Assembly: GCF_900107725.1 (NCBI RefSeq)
Contig: NZ_FNQO01000001.1
Span: 922,458-986,457, forward strand
From: Microbulbifer marinus
GTDB lineage: Bacteria > Pseudomonadota > Gammaproteobacteria > Pseudomonadales > Cellvibrionaceae
Direction of reading: 5' to 3'
DNA: 64,000 nucleotides
The position numbers were made by a program, and so were the translations under genes. The notes beneath the pieces are model-generated. The model was not told where the DNA came from, did no database searches, and saw only the letters and a list, made by a program, of their open reading frames with translations. Positions 1-8,541 of the stretch are shown piece by piece. Position 1 is the first letter of the stretch. Every line of letters begins with the position of its first letter.

Positions 1-190
1 GTTTTTGCAGCAACGGCCCCTTTTTCGCCTCCCCACAGACGACTTCAGTGCCATCGATGTGAATTTATCATGTCACGTTTTGTGATGGAATTGGCACTTA
101 GGAATATTCAATTAGCTCCAGTCGAAGAGCCAAAAACGCTCGCAATGCGTTCACCTATCGACCGGATTGATCACTTTTTGATCGGATTCG

Positions 191-766
191 TCACACACAC
201 GAAAACTGTTCGCTTAGGAACTTATCATTTGGCACCACACGAGGCTGATGTCGGCCGCCGCGATAACCATCCATCCAGACCACCGAACGGCTATTCTCTG
301 GGCCCACGCTGACATGGAACGGGCGGTGAGACGAATAGAAGTACAGGCGGTCAAAAGGCGTGTTCTGAACAATCCAGCGGGCCACCACCAGCGAACTCAC
401 GCCCCCTACGTAGCAGTCCACCGCAATACCCCGCCGGTCGCAGATCAATTCCCCTTTGGTGCTAAGCTCTGAACCGGCGTGCTGGTCACCGCGCGGGGTT
501 ATGTTCGGGTACGGATTCTGTTTGACGATACTGACCAATGCCGAAGAACTGAAGCCATAGGTCAGATAAACCTGGCCGAACACCTCGGAGACCGGATCCA
601 GGATGTCACGGCACATCTGCCGGATGGCTGCGTATGTTTCCAGTTGCTTGGGTGTATTATCGATCTTGGAGCGCTTCCAGGAATCGCTGCATTCAAAGAA
701 ATCACGGTAGACGAAGAACTCGCCGCAGCGATCATCGGGGTGCGGAATGATAGTGGTTATATCCAT
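191..766 (-). CDS. M15-type zinc peptidase domain protein, putative effector of a methylase-STAND defence module
   Basis: This 191-residue protein has no signal peptide or membrane segment. The middle resembles the M15 (D-Ala-D-Ala carboxypeptidase-like) fold: a DQHAG segment with His96, an AVD segment with Asp117 and an FHVSV segment with His151 reproduce the His...Asp...His zinc-ligand spacing of the M15_3 group, where the last His sits in a 'HVSV' strand after 'FDxL'. M15 enzymes normally cut peptidoglycan stem peptides, but this one lacks an export signal, so a cytoplasmic substrate or release on lysis must be considered. It is the last gene of a leftward unit after two ATPase genes, 144 bp after the preceding gene. 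The peptidase assignment is a motif reading; the defence role is inference from context. Confidence 0.6.
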   Translation of the reverse strand: MDITTIIPHPDDRCGEFFVYRDFFECSDSWKRSKIDNTPKQLETYAAIRQMCRDILDPVSEVFGQVYLTYGFSSSALVSIVKQNPYPNITPRGDQHAGSELSTKGELICDRRGIAVDCYVGGVSSLVVARWIVQNTPFDRLYFYSSHRPFHVSVGPENSRSVVWMDGYRGGRHQPRVVPNDKFLSEQFSCV

Positions 767-910
767 ATTTTCACCATTTGTCTGTATGTCCTGCCCCTAT
801 TCGCGGTGACGGCTTAAGGCGTTCTAACGCGCGGAGATCCCACCCCTGTCCGTCTCCGAGACTGGGTCAGGGGTCAGGGGATATCTCGATACCATGTGTC
901 GGGTCAGTGA

Positions 911-2503
911 TTAGAGCGTCTCTCGTCGACTCGCGTCGCCCGACAATTCCGAACCCAATTTGGCGGCCAACTCGACACAGAGGTGCAAGGCTGCATATGC
1001 TGTCCCCACGCCCACAGGAGAATCTTCCTGATGCTGGCCAAAATCACCAAACCGGTGAACTGCACACATCAACTCGTAAGTATCTTTACCGACCCATTTT
1101 GTTACGGGAGAGCTTCTATCGGAGCCTGTCATTAAATTCAGTAAACGGAGCCTTCTTCCTCCTTTAGGGAACGAAGTCGTAAAGTCATCGACATCTCTTT
1201 CCCCGTTGTACCTCCATGTCGAAATCCAATCGGAAGGAATCTTTCTTTCTGATAACTCCGCATCCCAGATTAATTCAAAAGCATGGTTGGCAATCCCGCG
1301 GATATTCGCAAGAAAAACGCTTGGATAAAGCGGCATATCCTCAACGCCGCGCATTAAATAGCGCTTCAACTCGCCATCTACCGACTCTAATTGTGAAATC
1401 CTGAGCTCTAGAACAGTTCGAAAGTGCCTATTGTATTCGCCTTCCTTTCCGAAGAGCCGAAACATCGCACTATCCTCGTTATTTTGCGAACTCAAGTATT
1501 TGCACAGCAGTCGATTAGCCCTGAAAAGCTTTCCCCTCCCTCTAGCAACGAAGCCACGGCTTATCAACGCCTCTCCCAGTTCATCGGAGACATCAGTTGT
1601 AGCAACTGCATTATCAGACTCTATTCTCCTGAATACTTCCTGTGCAGCAGAAGAACACTCCCCCCAAAGGGTATCGATTGGATCGTAAAGAGAGGAATAT
1701 GCACTCTGACAGGCATCCCGAACGGCAACATCAGTTACATTTCCTAATTCTTCAGAATCAGCAATACAATTCAGCGTTTCTAAGACCATTAGAGGGAATC
1801 CGTTTGTCGAATTCCAAATTTCTGTCAGCGCACCACGTGTAAAGGAAACATGTGAGAGTCTTGTTAGCGCGTCATCCAAGTCATCCTCATCGAAACACCC
1901 AACCCGGACTGGATTTGGAGCGAAAATATTCCAAAAATCACTGGTCTGCGCATCCGGCTGACGAATCAGCTCACGAAGACTCCTTCGGCTAGCTGTTACG
2001 AATCGCAAACTTGGCTTAATTGCGAGTTCGCGCAACTGGTCCCATAAATTTCGCGTTAACTGCCCGTTAAGTAATGGGCGATCAAACCCGTCCAAAATTG
2101 CCAATACTTTCCCGTTCTCCTCTTTAAGGACTTCCAGGACTTCAGCAATTTCCTGATATGACACATCCTCTAGTTCATGTAGATATTCCGACAAATCTGG
2201 GTGATTTTTCTTCAGTGCGGAAGTTAGCTTCTCTGTAAACCGGATGATGAATTGCTCATCCGTTTGGGGCGTGCAATGCCCCAAATCCCAGAAAAAAGTC
2301 GCCGTATAGGTGGTGTCTTCCTCTTGGAAATAGCGAGCAATCTCATTGAGCAATACGGTCTTTCCAGAAAATCGCGCACCTACAACTTGAATATGATCCG
2401 GCGTTCTTTTTTTAAGCGCATTTTCAACGCTACCAACCAAAGCCTTTCTACCTATCAATGGCGCAATAGTAGTCCCCAAAATTGGAAAAATTCGATCATC
2501 CAT
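911..2503 (-). CDS. P-loop (STAND/AAA-type) ATPase, second gene of the methylase-STAND module
   Basis: About 530 residues. The start is taken at the ATG 4 nt beyond the stop of the upstream gene, because a GGGGTGA Shine-Dalgarno sequence overlaps that stop and gives classic translational coupling. An in-frame start 36 nt further upstream is possible but has no ribosome site. A Walker A motif GARFSGKT lies near residue 42 and a Walker B strand VLAILDGFD near residue 132, followed by a helical region typical of STAND or archaeal-type AAA NTPases ('TASRR' sensor-like segment, then winged-helix-like repeats). The C-terminal 250 residues are not recognised. Coupling to the methylase-STAND fusion and to the M15 peptidase gene suggests one functional complex. 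Substrate and trigger are unknown. Confidence 0.75.
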   Translation of the reverse strand: MDDRIFPILGTTIAPLIGRKALVGSVENALKKRTPDHIQVVGARFSGKTVLLNEIARYFQEEDTTYTATFFWDLGHCTPQTDEQFIIRFTEKLTSALKKNHPDLSEYLHELEDVSYQEIAEVLEVLKEENGKVLAILDGFDRPLLNGQLTRNLWDQLRELAIKPSLRFVTASRRSLRELIRQPDAQTSDFWNIFAPNPVRVGCFDEDDLDDALTRLSHVSFTRGALTEIWNSTNGFPLMVLETLNCIADSEELGNVTDVAVRDACQSAYSSLYDPIDTLWGECSSAAQEVFRRIESDNAVATTDVSDELGEALISRGFVARGRGKLFRANRLLCKYLSSQNNEDSAMFRLFGKEGEYNRHFRTVLELRISQLESVDGELKRYLMRGVEDMPLYPSVFLANIRGIANHAFELIWDAELSERKIPSDWISTWRYNGERDVDDFTTSFPKGGRRLRLLNLMTGSDRSSPVTKWVGKDTYELMCAVHRFGDFGQHQEDSPVGVGTAYAALHLCVELAAKLGSELSGDASRRETL

Positions 2504-2507
2504 TTGC

Positions 2508-5500
2508 TCACCCCGCTTCATTTCTTGCTCTACTAACAATCACATTTCCGTCGTGCCGTTGTTCTATCCAGTCAGCCATCATTGGTATTGATAGTTGGTA
2601 GTGCCCCCCTGCCGCCTCTCCAACAAACGTTACCAATTCAAGCTCACGCAAGTATAAGAGATCATCATCCAGTGCTGCCTCGTTAATCTCTATACCGGAC
2701 TGCACCATCTCTTCGTACATTGATCCGAAGCTGATCAGAGATTGATCGGCCAAAGCGGAAGCACACCGAAACAGAATGAACTGCCTTCTGGACTTTCCTG
2801 TCGCGGGCCCCTGGCCTGCGTAATCCCAAAGACTGGCGAAATGTTCATTATCACTCACTAGCGCAGATGCAGCGGCGCCAACTTCGTTGAGTGTAATCGA
2901 TGAGATCTTATTATCTGCAGCATACTCAAATATCCGATTACACAGGCATTGGACTAAATAGGGTTGGCAGGCCGTGAGGTAAACAATTCTTTCTACAGAA
3001 TCGCTTGAGAACACCAGCTTCCCTTCGACGGGCTGCGTGACTACGTTTCTCGCACTTTCTATGTCTAGAGCGGTGACCTGGACCCGAGTACCTAGCCCAT
3101 ATAGAGCCGACCAATACTCTTCGCGAAGCCTCTTCAACCTGCGAGAGCCAGTCAAGATTGCAGAAAATGACGAGTAGGTTTGAATTAAGAATCTGATATT
3201 CTCTGGAACCTGCGCCGAAGTAATCCCGCTATCGATACCCTCCTGCAACTTGTCGAACTCATCCAGCATTAGGACCAGGCCGAAGCCGTCTTCCTCCAAC
3301 TGACTAAGTACGGTTTCCAGATACTCACGAAAATCGATAAATGGGGAGTCTTCACTGATGCCTTCTCTACAAGCTCTGGCGATCCCCAGGGCGGAACTTC
3401 CCGCAGGAACCAACTTGCCGTTCGGCAACGGACACTCCATCTTATTTTTTATTAAGCCTGCGGCAATACTCCGCGCGACTTCCCGAAAAACTTCAGCTGT
3501 CGGAATGCCGAGAACCTTTGAGTCTCCCTCCGCGCCTTGGAGGCTAGCGTAAACGGAAATCCATTTGGGTATGACGTTCACTCCCTCCAAGTGTTTCAAG
3601 ATTGATGTTTTTCCTGCTCGACGATTGCCCTCTAGCAGAACTACGTTACCATTGTCCCTAATCTGACGGGATATCCTCTTCAGCAGACCCTCACGGCCAA
3701 AAAAAACTTTATGACCATGCTTTGGCTCCAAGGGGCTACCAGTAACATATGGGCTTCCGCCCAAATCCTTTGTGGTCTCCTGGTCATCGACATCCCCAGC
3801 GGCGATCCTGATCGGAACCTCGATATCAGAGTCAATATGGCTTCCATCTAGGGCTTGCGCTCTAGACTTGAGTCGCAACTCTAGCAACTGCCCATCTGCC
3901 GGTGCTCTGCCTCGTAAAGAGAGCCTAAATTCCCCTCCCTCCGGCAAATAACCAACCTCCGCATGGCCCCAATCAGGAACTGTTTTCATGCGTAGATTTC
4001 TGACAGGAAGTGCCCCCTGATTCTTGATTAATACAGTGAACTCGTGCAGTGAGCCTGCGTTCAGGGTCTCCGGGATTGAGGAAACTCCCAAGCTAAAACT
4101 TCCGGCTAATCTAGCGATATAGCCACTTAGATAGTCCAACAGCCGCGACACCGTAACATAGATAATATCACCACGGGATTGAGGCTCTTGTGAGCCATCC
4201 AGAACAACTCGCAAACAACGCTCAGCGTCTTGTAATACACTTAGCAAGCCAGGCCCTGGGGGTATCTTTGAGACGCCCGTCAAAGAGCGTAGAGAATTGA
4301 CGAGATCTACGAACCATGGCGCTACAGCTCTATTGGCTCCTTCATGATTTGTCCACTTGGTTGCTGACTGAGCAAGCGTGGCAGCCTTTTCAAGAGGAGC
4401 AAGACTTAAAAATAACTCATCACCATCCTCTTGCTTCGGGACGGCGTTGCTTAGCTGGACAATCCAGGACCTCAACCCAGAAAACCTTTCCTTTTCAGCG
4501 ACTTGGCGGAGAGTTGAAACAACATCTCCGCCAGAATTTTGGAACTTGCCCGCTAATCCTCTTTGCAGATTGATCGGTAAAATCGGACAGGAAAGATTTT
4601 CTAGAGACTCGCGCCCCAAGTGCTTGACTACAGCGCCTCTGGCTTTCAAGGAGAACCAATTTTGACAGACGGAACTACTCAAATAGGCCTGAAGGAACTC
4701 GGGAACACATTGTCCAGTCCTCAAGCGCAGGATATACACGCCTTCCGACGCCACACAGCCAACTGCGTCTCCACGTACTACAGAGACTCTACCTATCGAC
4801 CCGGCCCGCGAAAGAACGAGGTCACCATCTCGCAGGACACTACTACGTATCGAATCCATCGTTGAAGGCCCTAGCCAAGTCGAAGGACGATCGACCTTCC
4901 AGCCTGAAAGATCCTTGATGCGTATTATCCCGATTGAATTCTCGCTGGCCTTGAAATCTGTCAAGGCAGAGAGATCGAGCGAGGCACCCGAAATAACTTC
5001 CGCGATGTCGCCCAGAGGAGAAATAGAGCCGCCACTTTTTGAGAGAAGCTTCTTAAGGACTTCCACTACCTCCCCTGAACCTTCGCGGCCACTCACACGA
5101 GGTGACAGGTTCCACCCAGTGGCCTTGAGTTCATCGAACTCGAGCTCCCAAAAAAGGCTCGACATGACTGAAGACCTACCAGAAGAATGAGACTTCCCGT
5201 CCCCCTGTATAATCTGACTTAGCGAAGCACTTCCAGTGATGTAATTCGCCATTTCCTGCGCAGCGGCAGTATCGAATGACGATGTCGTCATCGATGCTTT
5301 TTGATCAAATAGAACCGAAGCATCGGCCATGCGAATCTTGACTTTTTTTGCGTCATTTTTCAGCAGTAGAATACTTTGCTTGACCTTTAGGTCCGGGGAG
5401 AAAACACCAGCAGGAACGCCAACCACCGCGCTCAGGTAACCTTCCTCTACCAGAAACTGGCGAAGCTTCTTATCTTCGTCATTCGATACAAGAAATCCGT

Positions 5501-6524
5501 CGGGTACAACTACAGCCGCCCTACCGCCTTTTTTTAACTTTGATAGAGCGTGCTGAATAAAAGCTCCTGCGTTACTTTTTACCGGAATAGCGAACATTTC
5601 GGAGCTGCTGACAGTCGAATAGGAGTAAATACCGACGGGGGGATTTGCAACAACCAGATCAAACTTCTTGTTCGGATCGATAGTATTCACATTTACATCA
5701 AGACTATCCGCGGCCGCAAAGTCTGTACCTAGCAGTCCAGCGAGCATGAGCCGAGCCATGCCAACCACAAATGTGCCAACCTCCCTTTCGAGCCCAGAGT
5801 GATTGAGATAAACCTCATGCGAATTTTCGAAATTGGCTCTCTTTGCCTGCTGGCTCGTAGAAATCAGCAATGCAGCATGCCCGAAACAGGGGTCGTAGAC
5901 ATCTTCGCCTGCCTGAGGCTCAGCTATTGCCGCCAATAAAGATGCCGCATCTGTGGAAGGTGAAAATTGGAAACTGCCAGACCTGGGCTGTCGATAGAAA
6001 AATTCATCGAAAGCCTTCAAAACGCTCCCTTTATCCTCAAGACTACTGAAAGGTAGCGATGCTATGGAGTGGATATAGTCCTTTAGGAACTTGTAATTTT
6101 TTCTTGCAATCCGAATTAGTGGCCGAGCTAAAGATCGAGCCCAGGGGTACCTATCGCGCCTCTGATAGCAAGACTTATCGGTCAGGCATTTTATTATATC
6201 GACCAGTCGGCCAAGTAACACTTCTTCGCTGTCGACCGCAGCCCAATTGTTCCACCGCAGATGATGGGGGAAAACAGGGTGGAAGGTGTTGCCATCTAAC
6301 CTTGCCCGTACTTCACAGTTAGTTTCAAATTCGTCGATCCAGCGTAATAATAAAAGTGCCGCCGTCGACTCCTGCAAGATTGTATTGACTTCTGTAGCCG
6401 GAACCCGGGTCCTTAAGCCTTTTTCAGCTAACCGCCAGGCTTCAGTCACTTGATCAGTATTTCCAGTATTCATAATTAACTTGTGCGCCACAATCCGAAG
6501 AAATTTTAAACTACACAATTCCAT
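2508..6524 (-). CDS. Fusion of type I-like N6-adenine methylase, HsdS-like half specificity domain and STAND ATPase
   Basis: A 1338-residue multidomain protein. Residues 1-180 are a helical HsdM-like N-terminus. Residues 200-400 form a methylase Rossmann fold with a motif I-like DPCFGH (211) and a motif IV NPPV (294) instead of the usual NPPF or NPPY. Residues 500-655 resemble one HsdS target-recognition half ('PLGDIAEVISG...VLRDGDLVLSRAGSIGRV...LPINLQRGL'). About 815-908 looks like a beta-sandwich. From about 924 there is a STAND ATPase (SPYVTGSP, FFGRE, Walker A GNRRAGKTS at 966, Walker B LVLMLDEFD at 1083). The start is uncertain: Met18 (position 6473) is an alternative, and neither has a good ribosome site. 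The gene is first in a three-gene leftward unit. Methylase and specificity modules normally are separate subunits; fusing both to a STAND switch suggests DNA-modification sensing coupled to signalling, which is inference. Confidence 0.8.
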   Translation of the reverse strand: MELCSLKFLRIVAHKLIMNTGNTDQVTEAWRLAEKGLRTRVPATEVNTILQESTAALLLLRWIDEFETNCEVRARLDGNTFHPVFPHHLRWNNWAAVDSEEVLLGRLVDIIKCLTDKSCYQRRDRYPWARSLARPLIRIARKNYKFLKDYIHSIASLPFSSLEDKGSVLKAFDEFFYRQPRSGSFQFSPSTDAASLLAAIAEPQAGEDVYDPCFGHAALLISTSQQAKRANFENSHEVYLNHSGLEREVGTFVVGMARLMLAGLLGTDFAAADSLDVNVNTIDPNKKFDLVVANPPVGIYSYSTVSSSEMFAIPVKSNAGAFIQHALSKLKKGGRAAVVVPDGFLVSNDEDKKLRQFLVEEGYLSAVVGVPAGVFSPDLKVKQSILLLKNDAKKVKIRMADASVLFDQKASMTTSSFDTAAAQEMANYITGSASLSQIIQGDGKSHSSGRSSVMSSLFWELEFDELKATGWNLSPRVSGREGSGEVVEVLKKLLSKSGGSISPLGDIAEVISGASLDLSALTDFKASENSIGIIRIKDLSGWKVDRPSTWLGPSTMDSIRSSVLRDGDLVLSRAGSIGRVSVVRGDAVGCVASEGVYILRLRTGQCVPEFLQAYLSSSVCQNWFSLKARGAVVKHLGRESLENLSCPILPINLQRGLAGKFQNSGGDVVSTLRQVAEKERFSGLRSWIVQLSNAVPKQEDGDELFLSLAPLEKAATLAQSATKWTNHEGANRAVAPWFVDLVNSLRSLTGVSKIPPGPGLLSVLQDAERCLRVVLDGSQEPQSRGDIIYVTVSRLLDYLSGYIARLAGSFSLGVSSIPETLNAGSLHEFTVLIKNQGALPVRNLRMKTVPDWGHAEVGYLPEGGEFRLSLRGRAPADGQLLELRLKSRAQALDGSHIDSDIEVPIRIAAGDVDDQETTKDLGGSPYVTGSPLEPKHGHKVFFGREGLLKRISRQIRDNGNVVLLEGNRRAGKTSILKHLEGVNVIPKWISVYASLQGAEGDSKVLGIPTAEVFREVARSIAAGLIKNKMECPLPNGKLVPAGSSALGIARACREGISEDSPFIDFREYLETVLSQLEEDGFGLVLMLDEFDKLQEGIDSGITSAQVPENIRFLIQTYSSFSAILTGSRRLKRLREEYWSALYGLGTRVQVTALDIESARNVVTQPVEGKLVFSSDSVERIVYLTACQPYLVQCLCNRIFEYAADNKISSITLNEVGAAASALVSDNEHFASLWDYAGQGPATGKSRRQFILFRCASALADQSLISFGSMYEEMVQSGIEINEAALDDDLLYLRELELVTFVGEAAGGHYQLSIPMMADWIEQRHDGNVIVSRARNEAG

Positions 6525-6539
6525 TCAGATAACATCTGA
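6525..6539. promoter_or_regulatory. Inverted repeat next to the start of the methylase-STAND fusion gene
   Basis: TCAGAT-AAC-ATCTGA, a perfect 6-bp-arm palindrome, abuts the upstream-most start codon of the 2508-6524 gene. Its place fits an operator or a small hairpin in the leader. No regulator is identified, and a 6-bp palindrome can arise by chance. Confidence 0.25.
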
Positions 6540-6674
6540 GACGCATAATCCCCCTAGTTAAAGCACGACCAAGATCTCTTGGATTCCGACACCCATTTTG
6601 CACAAACTGCCGCATACGCGCACTAGACTCGGTGATAGTCACCAGTCTCAAAATTTATAAGCCAACGGGTTAAT

Positions 6675-6770
6675 TTACCCGGGGTGTTTAAAGATAGCCT
6701 CTTCCAAATGGATGGATCCCAGCACCGGTGGCTGGCTGCCGATTTTCAAAAAGTCGTTTTGTACTGCCAT
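6675..6770 (-). pseudogene. 5' stub of a NucS/DUF91-like nuclease gene
   Basis: Read leftwards from the ATG at 6770 this gives a 31-residue peptide starting MAVQNDFLKIGSQPPVL and ending at a TAA. The first 14 codons closely match the start of the intact nuclease gene at 11945 (MAVQHGIWKIGSQP), including an 18-base identical run through the KIGSQP codons. After about 22 residues the similarity ends and the frame closes. It lies alone in the 313-bp gap between the LeoA-type gene and the methylase-STAND fusion gene. I see no other gene in that gap. Best read as the remnant of a second, truncated copy; a short expressed peptide is less likely. Confidence 0.65.
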
Positions 6771-6837
6771 GGCTAACCTTGTTAAAAAAGTATATGAAGA
6801 TCAATTTTCACCCGGAGCTATATTTAAAATGAGCATA

Positions 6838-8541
6838 TTATCCCGCTGCGCAAAATTCATCCCGGATCGACTCTCCCAATTGTCGCCACTCATGAAATTT
6901 CGCACGTTCTTTACTCCTTTCATTTAATGTCTTGGCGAGTGAAGTCAACTCATCGTTTAGAGTCACATAGTCAGGAAAGAAGGTTTCCTTAAACTGGTCA
7001 TTGTTAATGAGGTCCAGCAGCTCCTTCCGGCTCCGCTCTAAATCCTCCTTCATTTTTCTCACCCCCCTGCCAAACTCAGCCTCGCGCTTCTTCTCCTGGT
7101 AGGAATCCCACATCTCAAGCACTACACCGGCTGCTATAAGAAGACCATTCACTGCGTTAGCAGCCTTGATGGCTCCAAATGGTTTAAACTTAAGCAGCTT
7201 ACCGACATCAACACCCACCGCCTTGGCCATACCGACAATGCCTTTTCGAGCAGCAAAAATTGCGCCCTTATCGATAACGGTATTATTAACCATATATTTG
7301 ACGGCTTGCTTCCCAAGGGCATTCATCACCGTATTAAAGTGGGCAATCTCCTGGTAAAAACCTACTTGCAAGCTGCTCACCTCCAAAGTCACAGAGCGCA
7401 AATGTCGGTCGAATTCACTCTGCAGGCGCGCATTCAAGACAATGCCTTCATCGCCGATCTCACGCTCATAGAAATCGCCGAAAGTGTCAAGATCGGTACC
7501 GATTAGCTGCAGGATAAGGTCAGAAAAATAGCTGCTGGCAAAATCGCGAAGTGCCGCGCGAGCATCAGTAATTCGGCCATTTACAGCGCCAAGCTTAGAA
7601 TTCAGGCTAGAAACAACATCTTGCAACCTTTCAACTTCGGCTGCGATTTCTTCATCACGTGTCACAGCCCTTGGCAACTCCTTGTCAAGCACATCAAGAA
7701 CAATACTACTCCTGGCATCCTCTGCCATTTTCCAGCGGCCCCCACCACTCTTAATTTTATAGCTGGTAGCAGCCTGTAAAGCAGACACACGAGAAATCGC
7801 ATTAAATTCGTCACGATTCTGAAGCCAATAATCAGCCCCCTTATCAAACGGATTGGCAGCAATTGCGACAATACTCAGCTGTTTGGATTCATCGGTGGAA
7901 ATCTGTATGCAGTCCTCCAGACGCGCCCGCACGCCAATGGTTTTTACCGTAAGCTGTTCTGCATAATCCTCTTCATCCTCGATGTCAGCCACCTTGTCAA
8001 AGCCACTCAACACAAACACTGTTCTGGGCAGAAGATTGAGGGTGCGAAACAGCCATACGAGGTCATCCTTATGGCTGTCCTTGACTGGATTGACCGGGTC
8101 CATTACATAAAGGACAAGATGGGCCTCACTGACGTATTTCTTAGTGATCTCCTTGTATTTCTCGAGCTCGGCAATACCCGGGTTGAATTTTTCCTTAAAC
8201 CCGAAAAGGCCGGGAGTATCAATAAGCTGCACTTCATTATCGATGTCGTAAACCACTACCTCATCTGATGATTCTTCCTGACTGATATGCATGGTCTCGC
8301 TGTCTAGCTTCCCCATCCAAGCGGCGGCTATAGATGTCTTCCCCTCAGAGTAACCGCCTATCAGGGCAATTTTCAGCTTGCTTCCGGAAACCGAGTCAAT
8401 GGCCACATCAAGTTTCTTCTTTACGCTTGCTTCAATATTGACGCCCAATTCTTCGCCGAGACGTATGAAGCCGTAAATCCGGGTAAGAAATTCAGTTACT
8501 TCTGATTGCTGTGACTTAAAAATATCAACTGTATGAGTCAT
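6838..8541 (-). CDS. leoA: LeoA-family dynamin-like GTPase (Eleos-type defence)
   Basis: 567 residues, the usual size of LeoA from enterotoxigenic E. coli. The G1 loop GGYSEGKTS is at residues 62-70, G3 DTPG at 108-111 and a G4-like SGFDK at 179-183, which departs from the canonical NKxD as LeoA proteins do. The middle is a long helical stalk and residues about 410-480 hold a hydrophobic paddle-like segment (AIFAARKGIVGMAKAVG, LLIAAGVVLEMW), followed by a charged coiled coil. Bacterial dynamin-like proteins remodel membranes; LeoA with LeoBC forms the Eleos antiphage system. The gene overlaps the end of the upstream GTPase gene by 4 bp (ATGA), so the two are co-translated. Family assignment is firm; antiphage function is inferred. 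Confidence 0.85.
   Translation of the reverse strand: MTHTVDIFKSQQSEVTEFLTRIYGFIRLGEELGVNIEASVKKKLDVAIDSVSGSKLKIALIGGYSEGKTSIAAAWMGKLDSETMHISQEESSDEVVVYDIDNEVQLIDTPGLFGFKEKFNPGIAELEKYKEITKKYVSEAHLVLYVMDPVNPVKDSHKDDLVWLFRTLNLLPRTVFVLSGFDKVADIEDEEDYAEQLTVKTIGVRARLEDCIQISTDESKQLSIVAIAANPFDKGADYWLQNRDEFNAISRVSALQAATSYKIKSGGGRWKMAEDARSSIVLDVLDKELPRAVTRDEEIAAEVERLQDVVSSLNSKLGAVNGRITDARAALRDFASSYFSDLILQLIGTDLDTFGDFYEREIGDEGIVLNARLQSEFDRHLRSVTLEVSSLQVGFYQEIAHFNTVMNALGKQAVKYMVNNTVIDKGAIFAARKGIVGMAKAVGVDVGKLLKFKPFGAIKAANAVNGLLIAAGVVLEMWDSYQEKKREAEFGRGVRKMKEDLERSRKELLDLINNDQFKETFFPDYVTLNDELTSLAKTLNERSKERAKFHEWRQLGESIRDEFCAAG

Noticed and set aside
1..75. Short leftward reading frame with a protein-like stretch (IHIDGTEVVCGEAKKG) at the left edge
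   Set aside because: Only about 20 codons are visible before the window ends, with no start codon; it could be the edge of another gene but cannot be supported.
70..312. Rightward 80-codon frame overlapping the end of the M15 gene
   Set aside because: No ribosome site, no recognisable family, and it runs antisense into a better-supported gene. I see no supported gene in 1-190.
840..905. Repeat-like stretch GGGTCAGGGGTCAGGGG with a GTCTCCGAGAC palindrome
   Set aside because: Short and with no U-run; may be a leader or terminator remnant but does not stand out from chance in G+C-rich sequence.
191..6524. Assignment of the methylase-STAND module to the MADS or DISARM systems
   Set aside because: MADS needs kinase and nuclease genes and DISARM needs a helicase and phospholipase-D type protein; none are present next to this module.
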